Origin: Polaribacter batillariae
Lineage (GTDB): Bacteria; Bacteroidota; Bacteroidia; Flavobacteriales; Flavobacteriaceae
DNA: 64,000 nt
Direction of reading: 5' to 3'
Assembly: GCF_017498485.1 (NCBI RefSeq)
Contig: NZ_CP071795.1
Span: forward strand, 1,426,001 to 1,490,000
Each line of letters begins with the position of its first letter. Positions within the stretch are counted from its first letter, which is position 1. The notes under the pieces were generated by a model that had not been told where the DNA came from, did no database searches, and saw only the letters and a list, made by a program, of their open reading frames with translations. Below are positions 1-8,719 of this stretch, piece by piece. The translations under genes were made by a program, and so were the position numbers.

Positions 1-306
1 AGATTCGTTAGAAATGCAAGAAATAATTTTATACCCTTTTTCGTTGGCTACTTTTTCCATTCCGTTAAAAACTTGTGCGAAAAAATAGTTTAACATATTC
101 GGTATTAAAATTCCAATTGTTTTTGTTTGTCTATTTTTTAAGCTTAGCGCATTAAAATTAGGTTTGTAGTTGTTCTCTTTAGCGTATTTCTGAATTTTCT
201 CTTTCGTACTTACGCTAATTTCATAACTATCGTTCAACGCTTTAGATACTGTTGAAATGGAAACATCAAATTCTTTAGCAATGTCTTTTATGGTAAGTCT
301 TTTCAT
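1..306 (-). CDS. LacI-family transcriptional regulator, N-terminal part (runs off window)
   Basis: The reverse strand encodes about 102 residues from an ATG at 306 to the window edge with no stop. Residues 1-25 (MKRLTIKDIAKEFDVSISTV) are the classic LacI/GalR helix-turn-helix, followed by the hinge-helix region. The start of the periplasmic-binding-like effector domain then appears (TIGILIPN near residue 63, then FFAQVFNGMEKVANEKGY). Such proteins bind a sugar or sugar-derived effector and control catabolic genes. The C-terminal effector domain is outside the window, so neither ligand nor target can be guessed. The protein diverges from nothing nearby: the glycan operon to its right lies on the same strand and ends 66 bases before it. 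Confidence 0.9.
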   Translation of the reverse strand, partial: MKRLTIKDIAKEFDVSISTVSKALNDSYEISVSTKEKIQKYAKENNYKPNFNALSLKNRQTKTIGILIPNMLNYFFAQVFNGMEKVANEKGYKIISCISNES

Positions 307-372
307 ATATAATAAAATATAAGCGACTAAAATACAAAAATCTCATTAGAAATAGAGAATCGTCTAAAGATT

Positions 373-1821
373 TTACATTTTCTTTATCTTATAATTTTGT
401 TGAAGTTCTAAAATTAAGACCGAAAATACAATTAAATATTCTAAAGCAACCAACCATAAATTTTCTTTCCAAGGATTATTGGCATAGGCTTGATAGGTTA
501 CAATAACCACAAAGGTCCAAACGATTGGGAATTTATATTTTGTAAAAACAGATAAAATTAAAGGTGTTGCCAAATACCAAGGATGCACTGTAGTGGCTGT
601 AAAATAATAAAAACACAACCCAAACAACATGGCTGTTATTAGTTGTGTTAAATTGTTGTTTTTCCTAAAAAAAGAAATGTAAATTAAGACCAAAATTGTT
701 AAAATTGGTGTAATCTTTCCAATAATTGCAATTTCGTTATACCCTCTAAACAAGTAGCCAATTTCTCTAAAAATATAATAAAAGCTAGCATTAAACTCGA
801 AATTTCGAAACCACAAACCAACAGAGTTGGAATAATTTGCTATTAATTCTGAAGAGTAAAAAGGAAGAAATAATAAGAGTGTGGTTGCCAAAATTATTGT
901 GTAAAAAGCAGTTAGTTTTAAGAACTGTGTCGTTCTCGATAAACTTGGCTTACTATCTTCATTTAAAAGATCTTTTAAATTCAATAATGCTCGAACAGAC
1001 ATTAATTTGTGTTCGCTATTTTCTTCTTTTTTAAAATTGAAAAGTGGCACAAACCATTGAAAAAACAAGGGCAAAAACAACAAAGGAATTAATTTTACAG
1101 AAACAGAGCAAGCGATTAAAACCGCTGCCCAAATCCATTTTTGTTGGTGTAATTTGTACAAACCCCAAACGAAGAAAAATAACATGACAGATTCGAAATG
1201 CAAATTGCCTGTTATTTCTATAACGATAAACGGATTTAAAAGATACCAAAAAATATTTTTAATTGGTAAATTTAACCTTTCGAGTAATTTTTTTCCGAAG
1301 TATAAAATACCAATATCTGCCAAAATAATAATACTTCTAAGCACAATTACAGAGCCAAAAATGCTTTTGCTTGCAAAAAGGGCTGCAATTAAAAAACATA
1401 ACTGGTTTAGTGGAGGGTAATTTGTATAATGGCTTCCATTTAGTTCGCCCATTCCACGATACAATTCAACCGTATTTGAAACTGGTGTTAAGTTTTGCTG
1501 TATAAAAGTTTCTGGTAGCGATAAATAGGGGTTAAATCCATTAAGAATCATGCGCCCATCCCAAATAAATCGATAAAAATCTTGTGACAAATTCGGAATC
1601 GAAAATAAGAAAACAATTCTAAAAAGCAACATAATTGCCACATAAGTGGCAAAAGAAATACTTTTATTTTTTACTAAAAAATAAAAAGCAGCAAACAAAG
1701 AAAGCCAAAGAAATAAAAGCATATAAAAAGCCGTTCTTTCTAAAAAATAGGCAAAGAAAAAATACAGAATTACACTAATGCTAATTAAAAAAACGGCTTT
1801 ATTTTTTTCTGAAAAAGACAT
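373..1821 (-). CDS. Integral membrane GT-C glycosyltransferase (DUF2029/PIG-M-like mannosyltransferase)
   Basis: A 482-residue, very hydrophobic protein with about ten predicted membrane segments. After the first segments an extracytoplasmic loop carries an acidic DFYRFIWDGR motif (around residue 80), as in polyprenol-phosphate-sugar-dependent GT-C enzymes of the DUF2029/PIG-M type. A second luminal WFRNFEFNASFYY stretch and a C-terminal HPWYLATP segment are typical of the same superfamily. It is the last gene of a four-gene operon and overlaps the stop of the preceding GT2 gene by one base, so translational coupling is likely. Inference: it uses a polyprenyl-phosphate sugar made by the DPM-like enzyme encoded at 3320-4012. 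Sugar and acceptor are unknown. Confidence 0.8.
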   Translation of the reverse strand: MSFSEKNKAVFLISISVILYFFFAYFLERTAFYMLLFLWLSLFAAFYFLVKNKSISFATYVAIMLLFRIVFLFSIPNLSQDFYRFIWDGRMILNGFNPYLSLPETFIQQNLTPVSNTVELYRGMGELNGSHYTNYPPLNQLCFLIAALFASKSIFGSVIVLRSIIILADIGILYFGKKLLERLNLPIKNIFWYLLNPFIVIEITGNLHFESVMLFFFVWGLYKLHQQKWIWAAVLIACSVSVKLIPLLFLPLFFQWFVPLFNFKKEENSEHKLMSVRALLNLKDLLNEDSKPSLSRTTQFLKLTAFYTIILATTLLLFLPFYSSELIANYSNSVGLWFRNFEFNASFYYIFREIGYLFRGYNEIAIIGKITPILTILVLIYISFFRKNNNLTQLITAMLFGLCFYYFTATTVHPWYLATPLILSVFTKYKFPIVWTFVVIVTYQAYANNPWKENLWLVALEYLIVFSVLILELQQNYKIKKM

Positions 1822-3320
1822 TATGCTTTAGAAAAAATAGATTTAAAAAACACATAGCTAAATCCAATAAATAGCATTAGATGAAAAGGAAAAAGACCAA
1901 AATCGCCATCTTCGTTGCCAACAACAAAAGCACTGTACATTCCGTAAGCAAAATAAATGGCTAAAATACCTTCTATAATTACATTACCAGATGGTTTTTT
2001 CTTAATGTATTTGTTGGTTTTCCAAGCGTCTTTAATGTTTTTTATATTAAATTTAGGTGTTCTTACAAATTCGCTTTTTTTGCCAAAATGCCCCTCTAAA
2101 ACAGCAATTGTGTTGTGTAAAGAAAAGCCCATTGCAATAGAAAAGAAGGTAAAAAATGCACCAATATATTTTATAAAATTTAAGAATCCGCCTCCATAAA
2201 TATTTTTATACATGTGCCAGTAACATACAAAAAATATAAAAGAGCTGATTACAAAAAAGCTCATTACATAAAAATAAATTTTTAAATGTTCGAATTCATT
2301 TTTAATGTATAACATAGGAATACTTAAAACAGCAACTAAAAAAATACAGGTAAACATAGAGCTGTTTAGCAAATGTAAAACACTGTGTATTTTGGTTTTA
2401 AAAGAAATGTTTTTACTGCGAATTACACGATGCATCATTTTTTGAAAATTTTCTGCACCACCTTTGTTCCAGCGAAATTGTTGCGATCTTGCTGCACTAA
2501 TTACAATGGGTAATTCTGCAGGGGTTTCTACATTTTCTAAATATTTAAACTTCCACTTTTTTAGTTGTGCTCTGTAGCTTAAATCTAAATCTTCTGTAAG
2601 TGTATCTCCTTCCCAATTGCCTGCATCGTAAATACATTCTTTACGCCAAATTCCAGCAGTTCCGTTAAAATTTATAAAATGTCCTTTGCTATTTCTACCC
2701 ACTTGTTCTAATGTAAAATGCGCATCTAAAGCAAAAGCTTGAATTTTAGTTAAGGTCGAATAATTTCTATTAATATGCCCCCAGCGTGTTTGAACTACGC
2801 CTACTTTTTCATCTTTAAAATAAGGAACCGTTTGGTATAACCAATCGCTATGAGGTAAAAAATCGGCATCGAAAATAGCGATAAACTCTCCTTTTGCGAT
2901 TCTTAAGCCTTCTTTTAATGCACCTGCTTTAAAACCTTGTCTATTACTTCTTCTAATGTGCGTAATGTCGATTCCTTTTTCTTGAATTTTTTGAATTTCT
3001 TTTGCTGTGGTTTCAATAGATTCGTCTGTAGAATCGTCTAAAACCTGAATTTCTAATTTGTCTAAAGGATATTTTAATTTTGCGATATTTTTTAACAAAC
3101 GTTTCATTACATACAACTCGTTATAAACGGGCAATTGTATGGTTACAAACGGAATTTCGTTAGGGTTTGTAAAATCGAATTTTTTTGAAGTATCTGTTTC
3201 TTTTTTTGCTTTTAAGTAATTAAAAAGTAGATTTAATTGTGCCAAAGCATACATAAAAATAAGCAATAGCGAAATTGAATAAATTGTAATTATTATGAAG
3301 ATGATAATATCTAATATCAT
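1821..3320 (-). CDS. Processive-type family 2 glycosyltransferase (cellulose synthase-like)
   Basis: 499 residues. An N-terminal membrane helix (1-27) precedes a GT2 catalytic domain with every expected landmark: DDSTDES at 95-101, DAD at 151-153, QTRWGH at 178-182, TED at 242-244 and QQFRW at 280-284. About four more membrane helices follow (roughly 312-335, 350-372, 388-415, 450-495). This D,D,D,QxxRW layout is that of BcsA/CslA-like synthases or glucomannan/ceramide-type GT2 enzymes that polymerise or transfer a sugar at the inner membrane. No PilZ domain is present. It overlaps its neighbours by one base on both sides, inside a tight operon with a DPM-like GT2 and a GT-C enzyme. The product glycan is unknown. 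Confidence 0.87.
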   Translation of the reverse strand: MILDIIIFIIITIYSISLLLIFMYALAQLNLLFNYLKAKKETDTSKKFDFTNPNEIPFVTIQLPVYNELYVMKRLLKNIAKLKYPLDKLEIQVLDDSTDESIETTAKEIQKIQEKGIDITHIRRSNRQGFKAGALKEGLRIAKGEFIAIFDADFLPHSDWLYQTVPYFKDEKVGVVQTRWGHINRNYSTLTKIQAFALDAHFTLEQVGRNSKGHFINFNGTAGIWRKECIYDAGNWEGDTLTEDLDLSYRAQLKKWKFKYLENVETPAELPIVISAARSQQFRWNKGGAENFQKMMHRVIRSKNISFKTKIHSVLHLLNSSMFTCIFLVAVLSIPMLYIKNEFEHLKIYFYVMSFFVISSFIFFVCYWHMYKNIYGGGFLNFIKYIGAFFTFFSIAMGFSLHNTIAVLEGHFGKKSEFVRTPKFNIKNIKDAWKTNKYIKKKPSGNVIIEGILAIYFAYGMYSAFVVGNEDGDFGLFPFHLMLFIGFSYVFFKSIFSKA

Positions 3321-4012
3321 TATTTAAAACTATATTTAAAAATCCAGCCTAAAATTTTAATTCCGGCCATAATACTTCCTTTTACGGTTCCAGAAACCTT
3401 AGAAACACCAATTCTATTTCTGTATTTTACAGGAATTTCTACATAAGACATTTTCTGTTTTAATACTTTTAATTGCATTTCTACGGTCCAGCCATAGGTT
3501 TTGTCTTCCATATTTAAGGCTAGTAATTTATTATATTTAATGGCTCTAAAAGGACCTAAATCTGTAAATTTTGCACCAAAAAATAATTTCATTAAAAAGG
3601 TTGCAAGCCAATTTCCAAAAACTTGTTGTGGAGTCATAGAACCGCTTTCACGCAGTCGTTTTACACGAGCACCAATTACAAAATCGATATTTTTGTTAAT
3701 AATTGGAGAAATAATTTCTGTTAATTGCTCTGGATAATCGGAATAATCGCCATCTAAGAAAACAACAATGTCTGGTTTTTTTTCTTGGTCTGCAATGTAT
3801 TCCATTCCTTTTAAACAAGCATAGCCATACCCTTTTCTATTTTCAGATAAAACAGTAGCACCAGCTTTGTAGGCGTTTTCTTCTGTATTATCTGTAGAAT
3901 TATTACTAATAACAATAATTTCTTGTACGTTTTTAGGAATATCTTTTATAACATTTTCAATAGAATCTTGCTCGTTGTAAGCAGGTATAATAACTTTTAT
4001 AATTGGGGTCAT
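3320..4012 (-). CDS. Dolichol-phosphate-mannose-synthase-like family 2 glycosyltransferase
   Basis: 230 residues, soluble GT2 fold. VIIPAYNEQDSI at residues 7-18, SNNSTDNT at 36-43 and LDGDYSD at 86-92 are the nucleotide-sugar and metal-binding signatures of DPM1/DPG-synthase-like enzymes, which move a sugar from NDP-sugar to polyprenyl phosphate on the cytoplasmic face. The C-terminus (GSIMAGIKILGWIFKYSFK) is amphipathic and lacks full membrane helices, as in short DPM1-type proteins. It overlaps the upstream MORN-repeat gene by four bases (ATGA) and the downstream synthase by one base. Inference: it supplies lipid-linked sugar to the GT-C enzyme at 373-1821. Confidence 0.85.
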   Translation of the reverse strand: MTPIIKVIIPAYNEQDSIENVIKDIPKNVQEIIVISNNSTDNTEENAYKAGATVLSENRKGYGYACLKGMEYIADQEKKPDIVVFLDGDYSDYPEQLTEIISPIINKNIDFVIGARVKRLRESGSMTPQQVFGNWLATFLMKLFFGAKFTDLGPFRAIKYNKLLALNMEDKTYGWTVEMQLKVLKQKMSYVEIPVKYRNRIGVSKVSGTVKGSIMAGIKILGWIFKYSFK

Positions 4013-4548
4013 TGTCTTAAATCATTTAGATTGTTTTCATCTTTAAAGGATGAAAAATCTGTCCATTCTTTTATTTTTTTTCCATCTTTGAACTTGCTTG
4101 CTTTTACTAACTTTTTATTGTTGTATATTAAGCAATATCCATTTTTTTGATTATTTTTCAGTTGACATTTATGGTTTATATTTCCTTTTTCATCATAAAA
4201 TAACCACCAGTTATATTTTTTGCCTTTCTTAAAATGCCCTTCTTTTTCTACATTCGAATTTGGGCGGTAAAAATACCAATATTTTACTTCAAAATTGTTT
4301 TTGAAACGTCCTTCTTTTTTTAAACTCCCATTTTTGTAATAATACTTCCAGTAATCTACCTTTGTTCCATTTAAAAGCCAGCCTTCTTGCTTTAGTTGCC
4401 CATTTTTGTAGTATTCTTTATGGTATTTTTTTTGAGCAAGAATGTTTGTTGAAAACGCGATTGTTAATAAAAGAGTTATACAAAATCGCAAAGGTGCAAA
4501 ATTTTTATTCTTTTGAAAAAGTTTACGAATAAATTTACTGTTTTTCAT
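4009..4548 (-). CDS. Exported MORN-type (YwqK-like) repeat protein
   Basis: 179 residues. A basic start followed by a hydrophobic segment (about residues 20-39, ending ILAQ) looks like a signal peptide. The rest is about five repeats of roughly 22 residues of the form YYKNGxLKxEGxxKNGxxxxxWxYY, the MORN_2/YwqK pattern. Database entries often call such proteins 'antitoxin', but nothing here supports a toxin-antitoxin role: there is no partner toxin, and the next gene is a glycosyltransferase overlapped by four bases. It appears to be the first gene of the glycan operon. Its function is unknown; the repeats probably form an elongated beta structure in the periplasm or on the surface. Confidence 0.75.
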   Translation of the reverse strand: MKNSKFIRKLFQKNKNFAPLRFCITLLLTIAFSTNILAQKKYHKEYYKNGQLKQEGWLLNGTKVDYWKYYYKNGSLKKEGRFKNNFEVKYWYFYRPNSNVEKEGHFKKGKKYNWWLFYDEKGNINHKCQLKNNQKNGYCLIYNNKKLVKASKFKDGKKIKEWTDFSSFKDENNLNDLRQ

Positions 4549-4627
4549 TATTCTATATTAAATTCTACCGCAAACAACAAACTAAAACCATAACTGAGAC
4601 TAGAAACTGTTACTGAAACCTAATTTA

Positions 4628-6250
4628 TTATTTTTCATTTACCAATTTCATTAAATCTACATCATTTCCAAGCAAAATTTCAGTCGAATTTATTCTTCCA
4701 TTTTCAGGACCGTTTTCTAATTTTAAAACGCCTCTTGGACAAACTGCAGAGCACACTCCACACCCTACACAACTTGCACGAACGATATTTTCTCCTTTTT
4801 GTGCGTAGGCTCTTACATCAATTCCTTGCTCGCAATAAGTAGAACAGTTTCCACAAGAAATACATTGCCCACCATTTGTAGTGATTCTAAATCTCGATTT
4901 AAAACGTTGTACCAAACCTAAATATGCAGCCAAAGGGCAGCCAAAACGGCACCAAACTCTGTTTCCAAAAATTGGGTAAAAACCGGTACCTATTACACCT
5001 GCAAACCACGCACCAATTAAAAAGCTATAACTGTCTTTAATCCATTGAGAATTGATTCCTAAAAACGATTGTGTCCCTGTAAAATAACAATAAAGCGTTA
5101 CTAGCGTCATCACTAAAGAGAAAACTAACACAGAATGAATTAACCATCTTTCTAGTTTCCATGCATTTAAACTTTTATTAGAATGCTGCCTGTAAGGATC
5201 TCCTAAAGTTTCTGCCAAACCACCACATCCACAAACCCAACTACAATACCATCTTTTTCCGAAGAAATAAACCATCACTGGCACTATAACTAGGGTTAAA
5301 ACAATACCCCAAACTAAGATAAAAATTCCAATGCCACCAGATTCTGTTAAGCTTTTTAAATTCCACTCAAAGAAAAAATCGTAATCTAAAGGAAACGCAT
5401 TTTTAAAATCGTATTCTGGCATTTGTAAGCTTGCCATTATTTCTGGAATTAAAAAAGCAAACACTATTTGAAAGAATAAAACAGAAATGGTTCTTACAAT
5501 TTGATACTTATTGTGTCGATATTTTATAAACATTCGAACACCCATAGTTAGCATTACTGTACAGTATAAAAAACCATAAACAAACCACTGGCTTGCAGGT
5601 CGATCTGCTAAAAACTGGCTTATTGGATCTAAAATAAAGGTCCAATTTACTACATAATCTGCAAAGAAATATAAAACCAAGTAAAAGGCAACTAAAAAGA
5701 TAAGTACTAACCATGCAATAAAACCTCTGTTTGTTGCAGATTCGTGGTAAATATGATCGTTTTTAATTCCAGGTTTTCCTAATAAAATAAAGTTCGGAAG
5801 AATAAATAATAAAGCTCCAATAATACCTAAGCCAAAAGTTAAAAACCAAGCCAAACCAGGATTTTTAGTCACAAAACCTTTTCCTGCTTTTTTTGCCAAA
5901 TTAAAACTTAATGTATGTGGTTTTCCATTAATTTTATATTGATATTGTTCGCCTTTCGCGTCCCAATTTTTTTCTGCATCGTATTTTGCAATTTGCTTAT
6001 CGTAATAATCGTTAGATTTTTGATATGCTTTTCGCACACGACTCGAAAATTCGAAGATGTTTAACGCTTCATCTGTCACAACAGCTTCTTGTAAAGCCTC
6101 TTTAATTAGTGCGTTTTTGTAATTTTGTTCCTTCAAAAAAGAATTTAACTCGGCTTGTTTTAAGTTGAATGAGCCCGAAAAAATAGTTCCTATAAATATG
6201 GCCAATCCTGTTAAAAAGATAATTAGACCTAGATTTTTTATGATTTTCAA
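4628..6250 (-). CDS. Membrane-bound polyferredoxin (4Fe-4S, NapH/NosR/CcoG-like)
   Basis: 540 residues. An N-terminal helix (about 5-27) precedes a short extracytoplasmic region and then several membrane helices (about 130-430). Cys-rich loops WYCSWVCGCGG and WCRFGCPL lie between the last helices. Two ferredoxin clusters follow near residues 458-472 (CISCGNCSTYC) and 492-505 (CVGCGVCSAVCPRG). This is the architecture of membrane proteins that pass electrons between the quinone pool and a redox partner. The gene directly downstream of a FAD/NAD oxidoreductase gene (46-base gap, same strand) makes a small electron-transfer module likely. The electron acceptor is not evident. It is not CcoG sensu stricto, which has a C-terminal Ig-like domain that is missing here. 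Confidence 0.82.
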   Translation of the reverse strand: MKIIKNLGLIIFLTGLAIFIGTIFSGSFNLKQAELNSFLKEQNYKNALIKEALQEAVVTDEALNIFEFSSRVRKAYQKSNDYYDKQIAKYDAEKNWDAKGEQYQYKINGKPHTLSFNLAKKAGKGFVTKNPGLAWFLTFGLGIIGALLFILPNFILLGKPGIKNDHIYHESATNRGFIAWLVLIFLVAFYLVLYFFADYVVNWTFILDPISQFLADRPASQWFVYGFLYCTVMLTMGVRMFIKYRHNKYQIVRTISVLFFQIVFAFLIPEIMASLQMPEYDFKNAFPLDYDFFFEWNLKSLTESGGIGIFILVWGIVLTLVIVPVMVYFFGKRWYCSWVCGCGGLAETLGDPYRQHSNKSLNAWKLERWLIHSVLVFSLVMTLVTLYCYFTGTQSFLGINSQWIKDSYSFLIGAWFAGVIGTGFYPIFGNRVWCRFGCPLAAYLGLVQRFKSRFRITTNGGQCISCGNCSTYCEQGIDVRAYAQKGENIVRASCVGCGVCSAVCPRGVLKLENGPENGRINSTEILLGNDVDLMKLVNEK

Positions 6251-6296
6251 AATGATAGTTTTTTGTGGGAATTAAGTATTATTTGATATGGTTTTT

Positions 6297-7649
6297 TTAG
6301 TAACTTTTGCTAAAAATTCTTTTTAAACTTTTCTTTTTTAGTTGAATGTTTGTATTGTTTTCTTTGTTGAATTTTTTAACAATTTCAGCTTCATGTAGTT
6401 TGTAAAATTCAGGATCGAAATTGGCATCTTTTAAATGTTCCAATACATGTTCAATCGACTGGTTTTCGGTTAACCATTGGTCGAAAATTTCGTGACGCAT
6501 TCGAATGCCAAAAGTATTTATTCCTAAAAACTTGTTGGATTTTTTATCAAAAGAAATGGTAATGCATTTATGTTCTTTTGGGTGTTTCCATTGAAAATAA
6601 GCTTCGTTTTCTTGCTTGCTTTTTTCGCTAAAAACCCAACCATAAGTTTGGTATTCGATGTCTAAAAACTTTGCAGAATTAAACCAATGCCCAGGTTTGT
6701 ACTCTGTTTTATTTCCGCAAATCGTTTGTGCAAGTGTTTCTCCCATCATACGTCCTGTGTACCAAACTGCTTCGATATTTCTTCTTTGACCTATCGCTTC
6801 GTGTTGTTCTGCACAATCGCCAATAGCGTAAACATCTTTAACATTGGTTTCTAAAAAACGGTTAACCAAAACACCTCTTTTGGTTTCGATATTGCTATCT
6901 TTTAAAAAGTCGATATTTGGTGTAACTCCTGCAGTTAAACCAACCACGTTACAAAAAATTTCTTCGCCAGTTTCTTCAATAATTACAGAACGTACTTTTC
7001 CAAATTCATCAGCTTTAATTTCTTTTAAATTTGTATTTAAACGCAAATCTATATGATGTTCTTTAATGTGATTGTTAATCATTGCAGACTCTTGTGCTGG
7101 TAAAACTCCGTTCCAAAAGCTATTTTCGCGCACTAAAAAAGTAACAGGAATGTCTCTACTTCTTAACATTTCTGCCAATTCTATACCAATTAAACCACCA
7201 CCAACAATTACGGCTCTTTTACAAACTTTGTTATTAGGTGCATGTTTTTCTAATTTTTCTAAATCTTGTTTATGGTACATTCCCATAACTCCTTCTAAAT
7301 CTTGCCCTGGCCAGCCAAATTTATTGGGTTTAGAACCTGTTGCAATAATTAACTTAGAGTAGGTTAAAGAAGTTCCGTTAGAGAATTGTAAATTTTTATT
7401 TTCGGTATCTACTTTTGCAACATAACCTTTTTTTAATTCGATGTTGTTTTTTTTCCAAAACCAATCTTCGTAAGGTTGTGTATGCTCAAACTTCATATGC
7501 CCCATATATACATACATAAGTGCAGTTCGTGAGAAAAAATATTTGTGTTCTGCAGAGACAATGGTAATTTTTTTATCAGAATTTTTTCTGATATGTCTGG
7601 CTGCAGTTACTCCAGAAATTCCATTACCAATAATAACGATGTGTTCCAT
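6297..7649 (-). CDS. FAD/NAD(P)-dependent pyridine nucleotide-disulfide-type oxidoreductase
   Basis: 450 residues. The N-terminal FAD-binding motif GNGISG (residues 8-13), an internal NAD-binding motif VGGGLIGIELAEML (about 148-161) and the second FAD motif YAIGDCAE (about 272-279) define the nitrite reductase NirB N-domain/rubredoxin reductase group. There is no redox-active CxxC of the disulfide reductases. The C-terminal 120 residues are an extra domain with aromatic residues (WFNSAKFLDIEYQTYGW) seen in a subgroup of these enzymes. It is first in an apparent two-gene operon with the membrane polyferredoxin, suggesting NAD(P)H-linked electron transfer into or out of the membrane. The specific substrate is unknown. 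Confidence 0.85.
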   Translation of the reverse strand: MEHIVIIGNGISGVTAARHIRKNSDKKITIVSAEHKYFFSRTALMYVYMGHMKFEHTQPYEDWFWKKNNIELKKGYVAKVDTENKNLQFSNGTSLTYSKLIIATGSKPNKFGWPGQDLEGVMGMYHKQDLEKLEKHAPNNKVCKRAVIVGGGLIGIELAEMLRSRDIPVTFLVRENSFWNGVLPAQESAMINNHIKEHHIDLRLNTNLKEIKADEFGKVRSVIIEETGEEIFCNVVGLTAGVTPNIDFLKDSNIETKRGVLVNRFLETNVKDVYAIGDCAEQHEAIGQRRNIEAVWYTGRMMGETLAQTICGNKTEYKPGHWFNSAKFLDIEYQTYGWVFSEKSKQENEAYFQWKHPKEHKCITISFDKKSNKFLGINTFGIRMRHEIFDQWLTENQSIEHVLEHLKDANFDPEFYKLHEAEIVKKFNKENNTNIQLKKKSLKRIFSKSY

Positions 7650-7821
7650 AATTAATTGATTGTTGCTTTTATGTCGAAGCTAAAGTTAAGAACTTAAAAT
7701 TTAAATGTAGTTTAGAATTATTTTAAATAAGGAATTATTTTTTTTTGTAAGTTATCGAAAGAAGTAAAGACTTAGTTAGAAAATTTTTAATATCGAAATA
7801 AAATTAAATTCAATCAAAAAA

Positions 7822-8691
7822 ATGAACAAAACAATTTCTAAACTCGTATTTGCAGCTATTTTAATTATAAGCTTGCAATCATTTGCTCAAGAAGACGATG
7901 ACGCAAAAAGTAACATTCAAACCTACACACCTTCTAAATTATTAAATAAAGGCCAGTGGGACATTAAATTTTTTAATAATTTATATACAGAAACAAAAGG
8001 AAAGTTTGAAGGAGTTAAAAAAGATAAGCCAAGAGAAAATTATTTTACATCTACGATAGAGGTTTTTACTGGTGTTTCCGATAATAATAGAATAAATGTT
8101 GGTGCAATTTTAGAATATCGTTCAAATACCATAAATGGAAGAAGTGCTTTAGCCGTTTTTGATTTAGGAAATGATGTTAATTCAAGAAAAGGATTATCTT
8201 CTTTTGCACCAGCGATTAAAATTCAACCAATAGAAAATATTGGTAATTTTTCTATTCAGAGTGCTTTTCATATTCCTTTATTTGAAGGAGAGAAAAATAC
8301 AGACGGAGTCTTTTTAGACCAAACAGCATACACATTTCAGAATAGATTTTTCTACGATTATACGTTGCCAAGTGGAGATTGGCAGTTGTTTACAGAACTA
8401 AATACAGAGTATCATTTTGGAGAAGAGGCAAGTTTTGCAAACAATACATTTGTACTAGCTCCAGGAATTTTTATGAGTTATTTTCCATCAGATAAATCTA
8501 CAGTATTAGGTTTTGTACAACATTCGCAACGTTTTGGAGATTTTACTCAAGATTTTACAGCATTGGGTTTTGGAGGCAAATATCAATTAAACGAGGTTTT
8601 AAACTTAGAAGTTTTGTATAGTAAGTTTGTAAGAGGAGAAAATACTGGCTTAGGACAAAGTTTTAACATTGGTTTAAGAGCATTGTTTTAA
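7822..8691 (+). CDS. Outer-membrane beta-barrel protein of unknown function
   Basis: 289 residues with a clear signal peptide (residues 1-22, ending SFAQ). The mature part is rich in alternating hydrophobic/aromatic strands and ends in an aromatic residue (RALF), as expected of an outer-membrane barrel. An N-terminal motif LLNKGQWDIKFFNNLYTET is reminiscent of Bacteroidota barrels annotated as 'transporter' (meta-pathway phenol-degradation-like). No catalytic motif is visible. A GH113-like glycosidase follows 28 bases downstream on the same strand, so the two may be co-transcribed. I do not recognise a specific family member. Confidence 0.7.
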   Translation: MNKTISKLVFAAILIISLQSFAQEDDDAKSNIQTYTPSKLLNKGQWDIKFFNNLYTETKGKFEGVKKDKPRENYFTSTIEVFTGVSDNNRINVGAILEYRSNTINGRSALAVFDLGNDVNSRKGLSSFAPAIKIQPIENIGNFSIQSAFHIPLFEGEKNTDGVFLDQTAYTFQNRFFYDYTLPSGDWQLFTELNTEYHFGEEASFANNTFVLAPGIFMSYFPSDKSTVLGFVQHSQRFGDFTQDFTALGFGGKYQLNEVLNLEVLYSKFVRGENTGLGQSFNIGLRALF

Positions 8692-8719
8692 CAAAAAGAA
8701 CTATTTTTAGGGAGATTTT

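Noticed and set aside
4009..4548. Antitoxin of a toxin-antitoxin pair
   Set aside because: The YwqK/MORN label is a database habit; no toxin partner is adjacent and the operon is glycosyltransferases.
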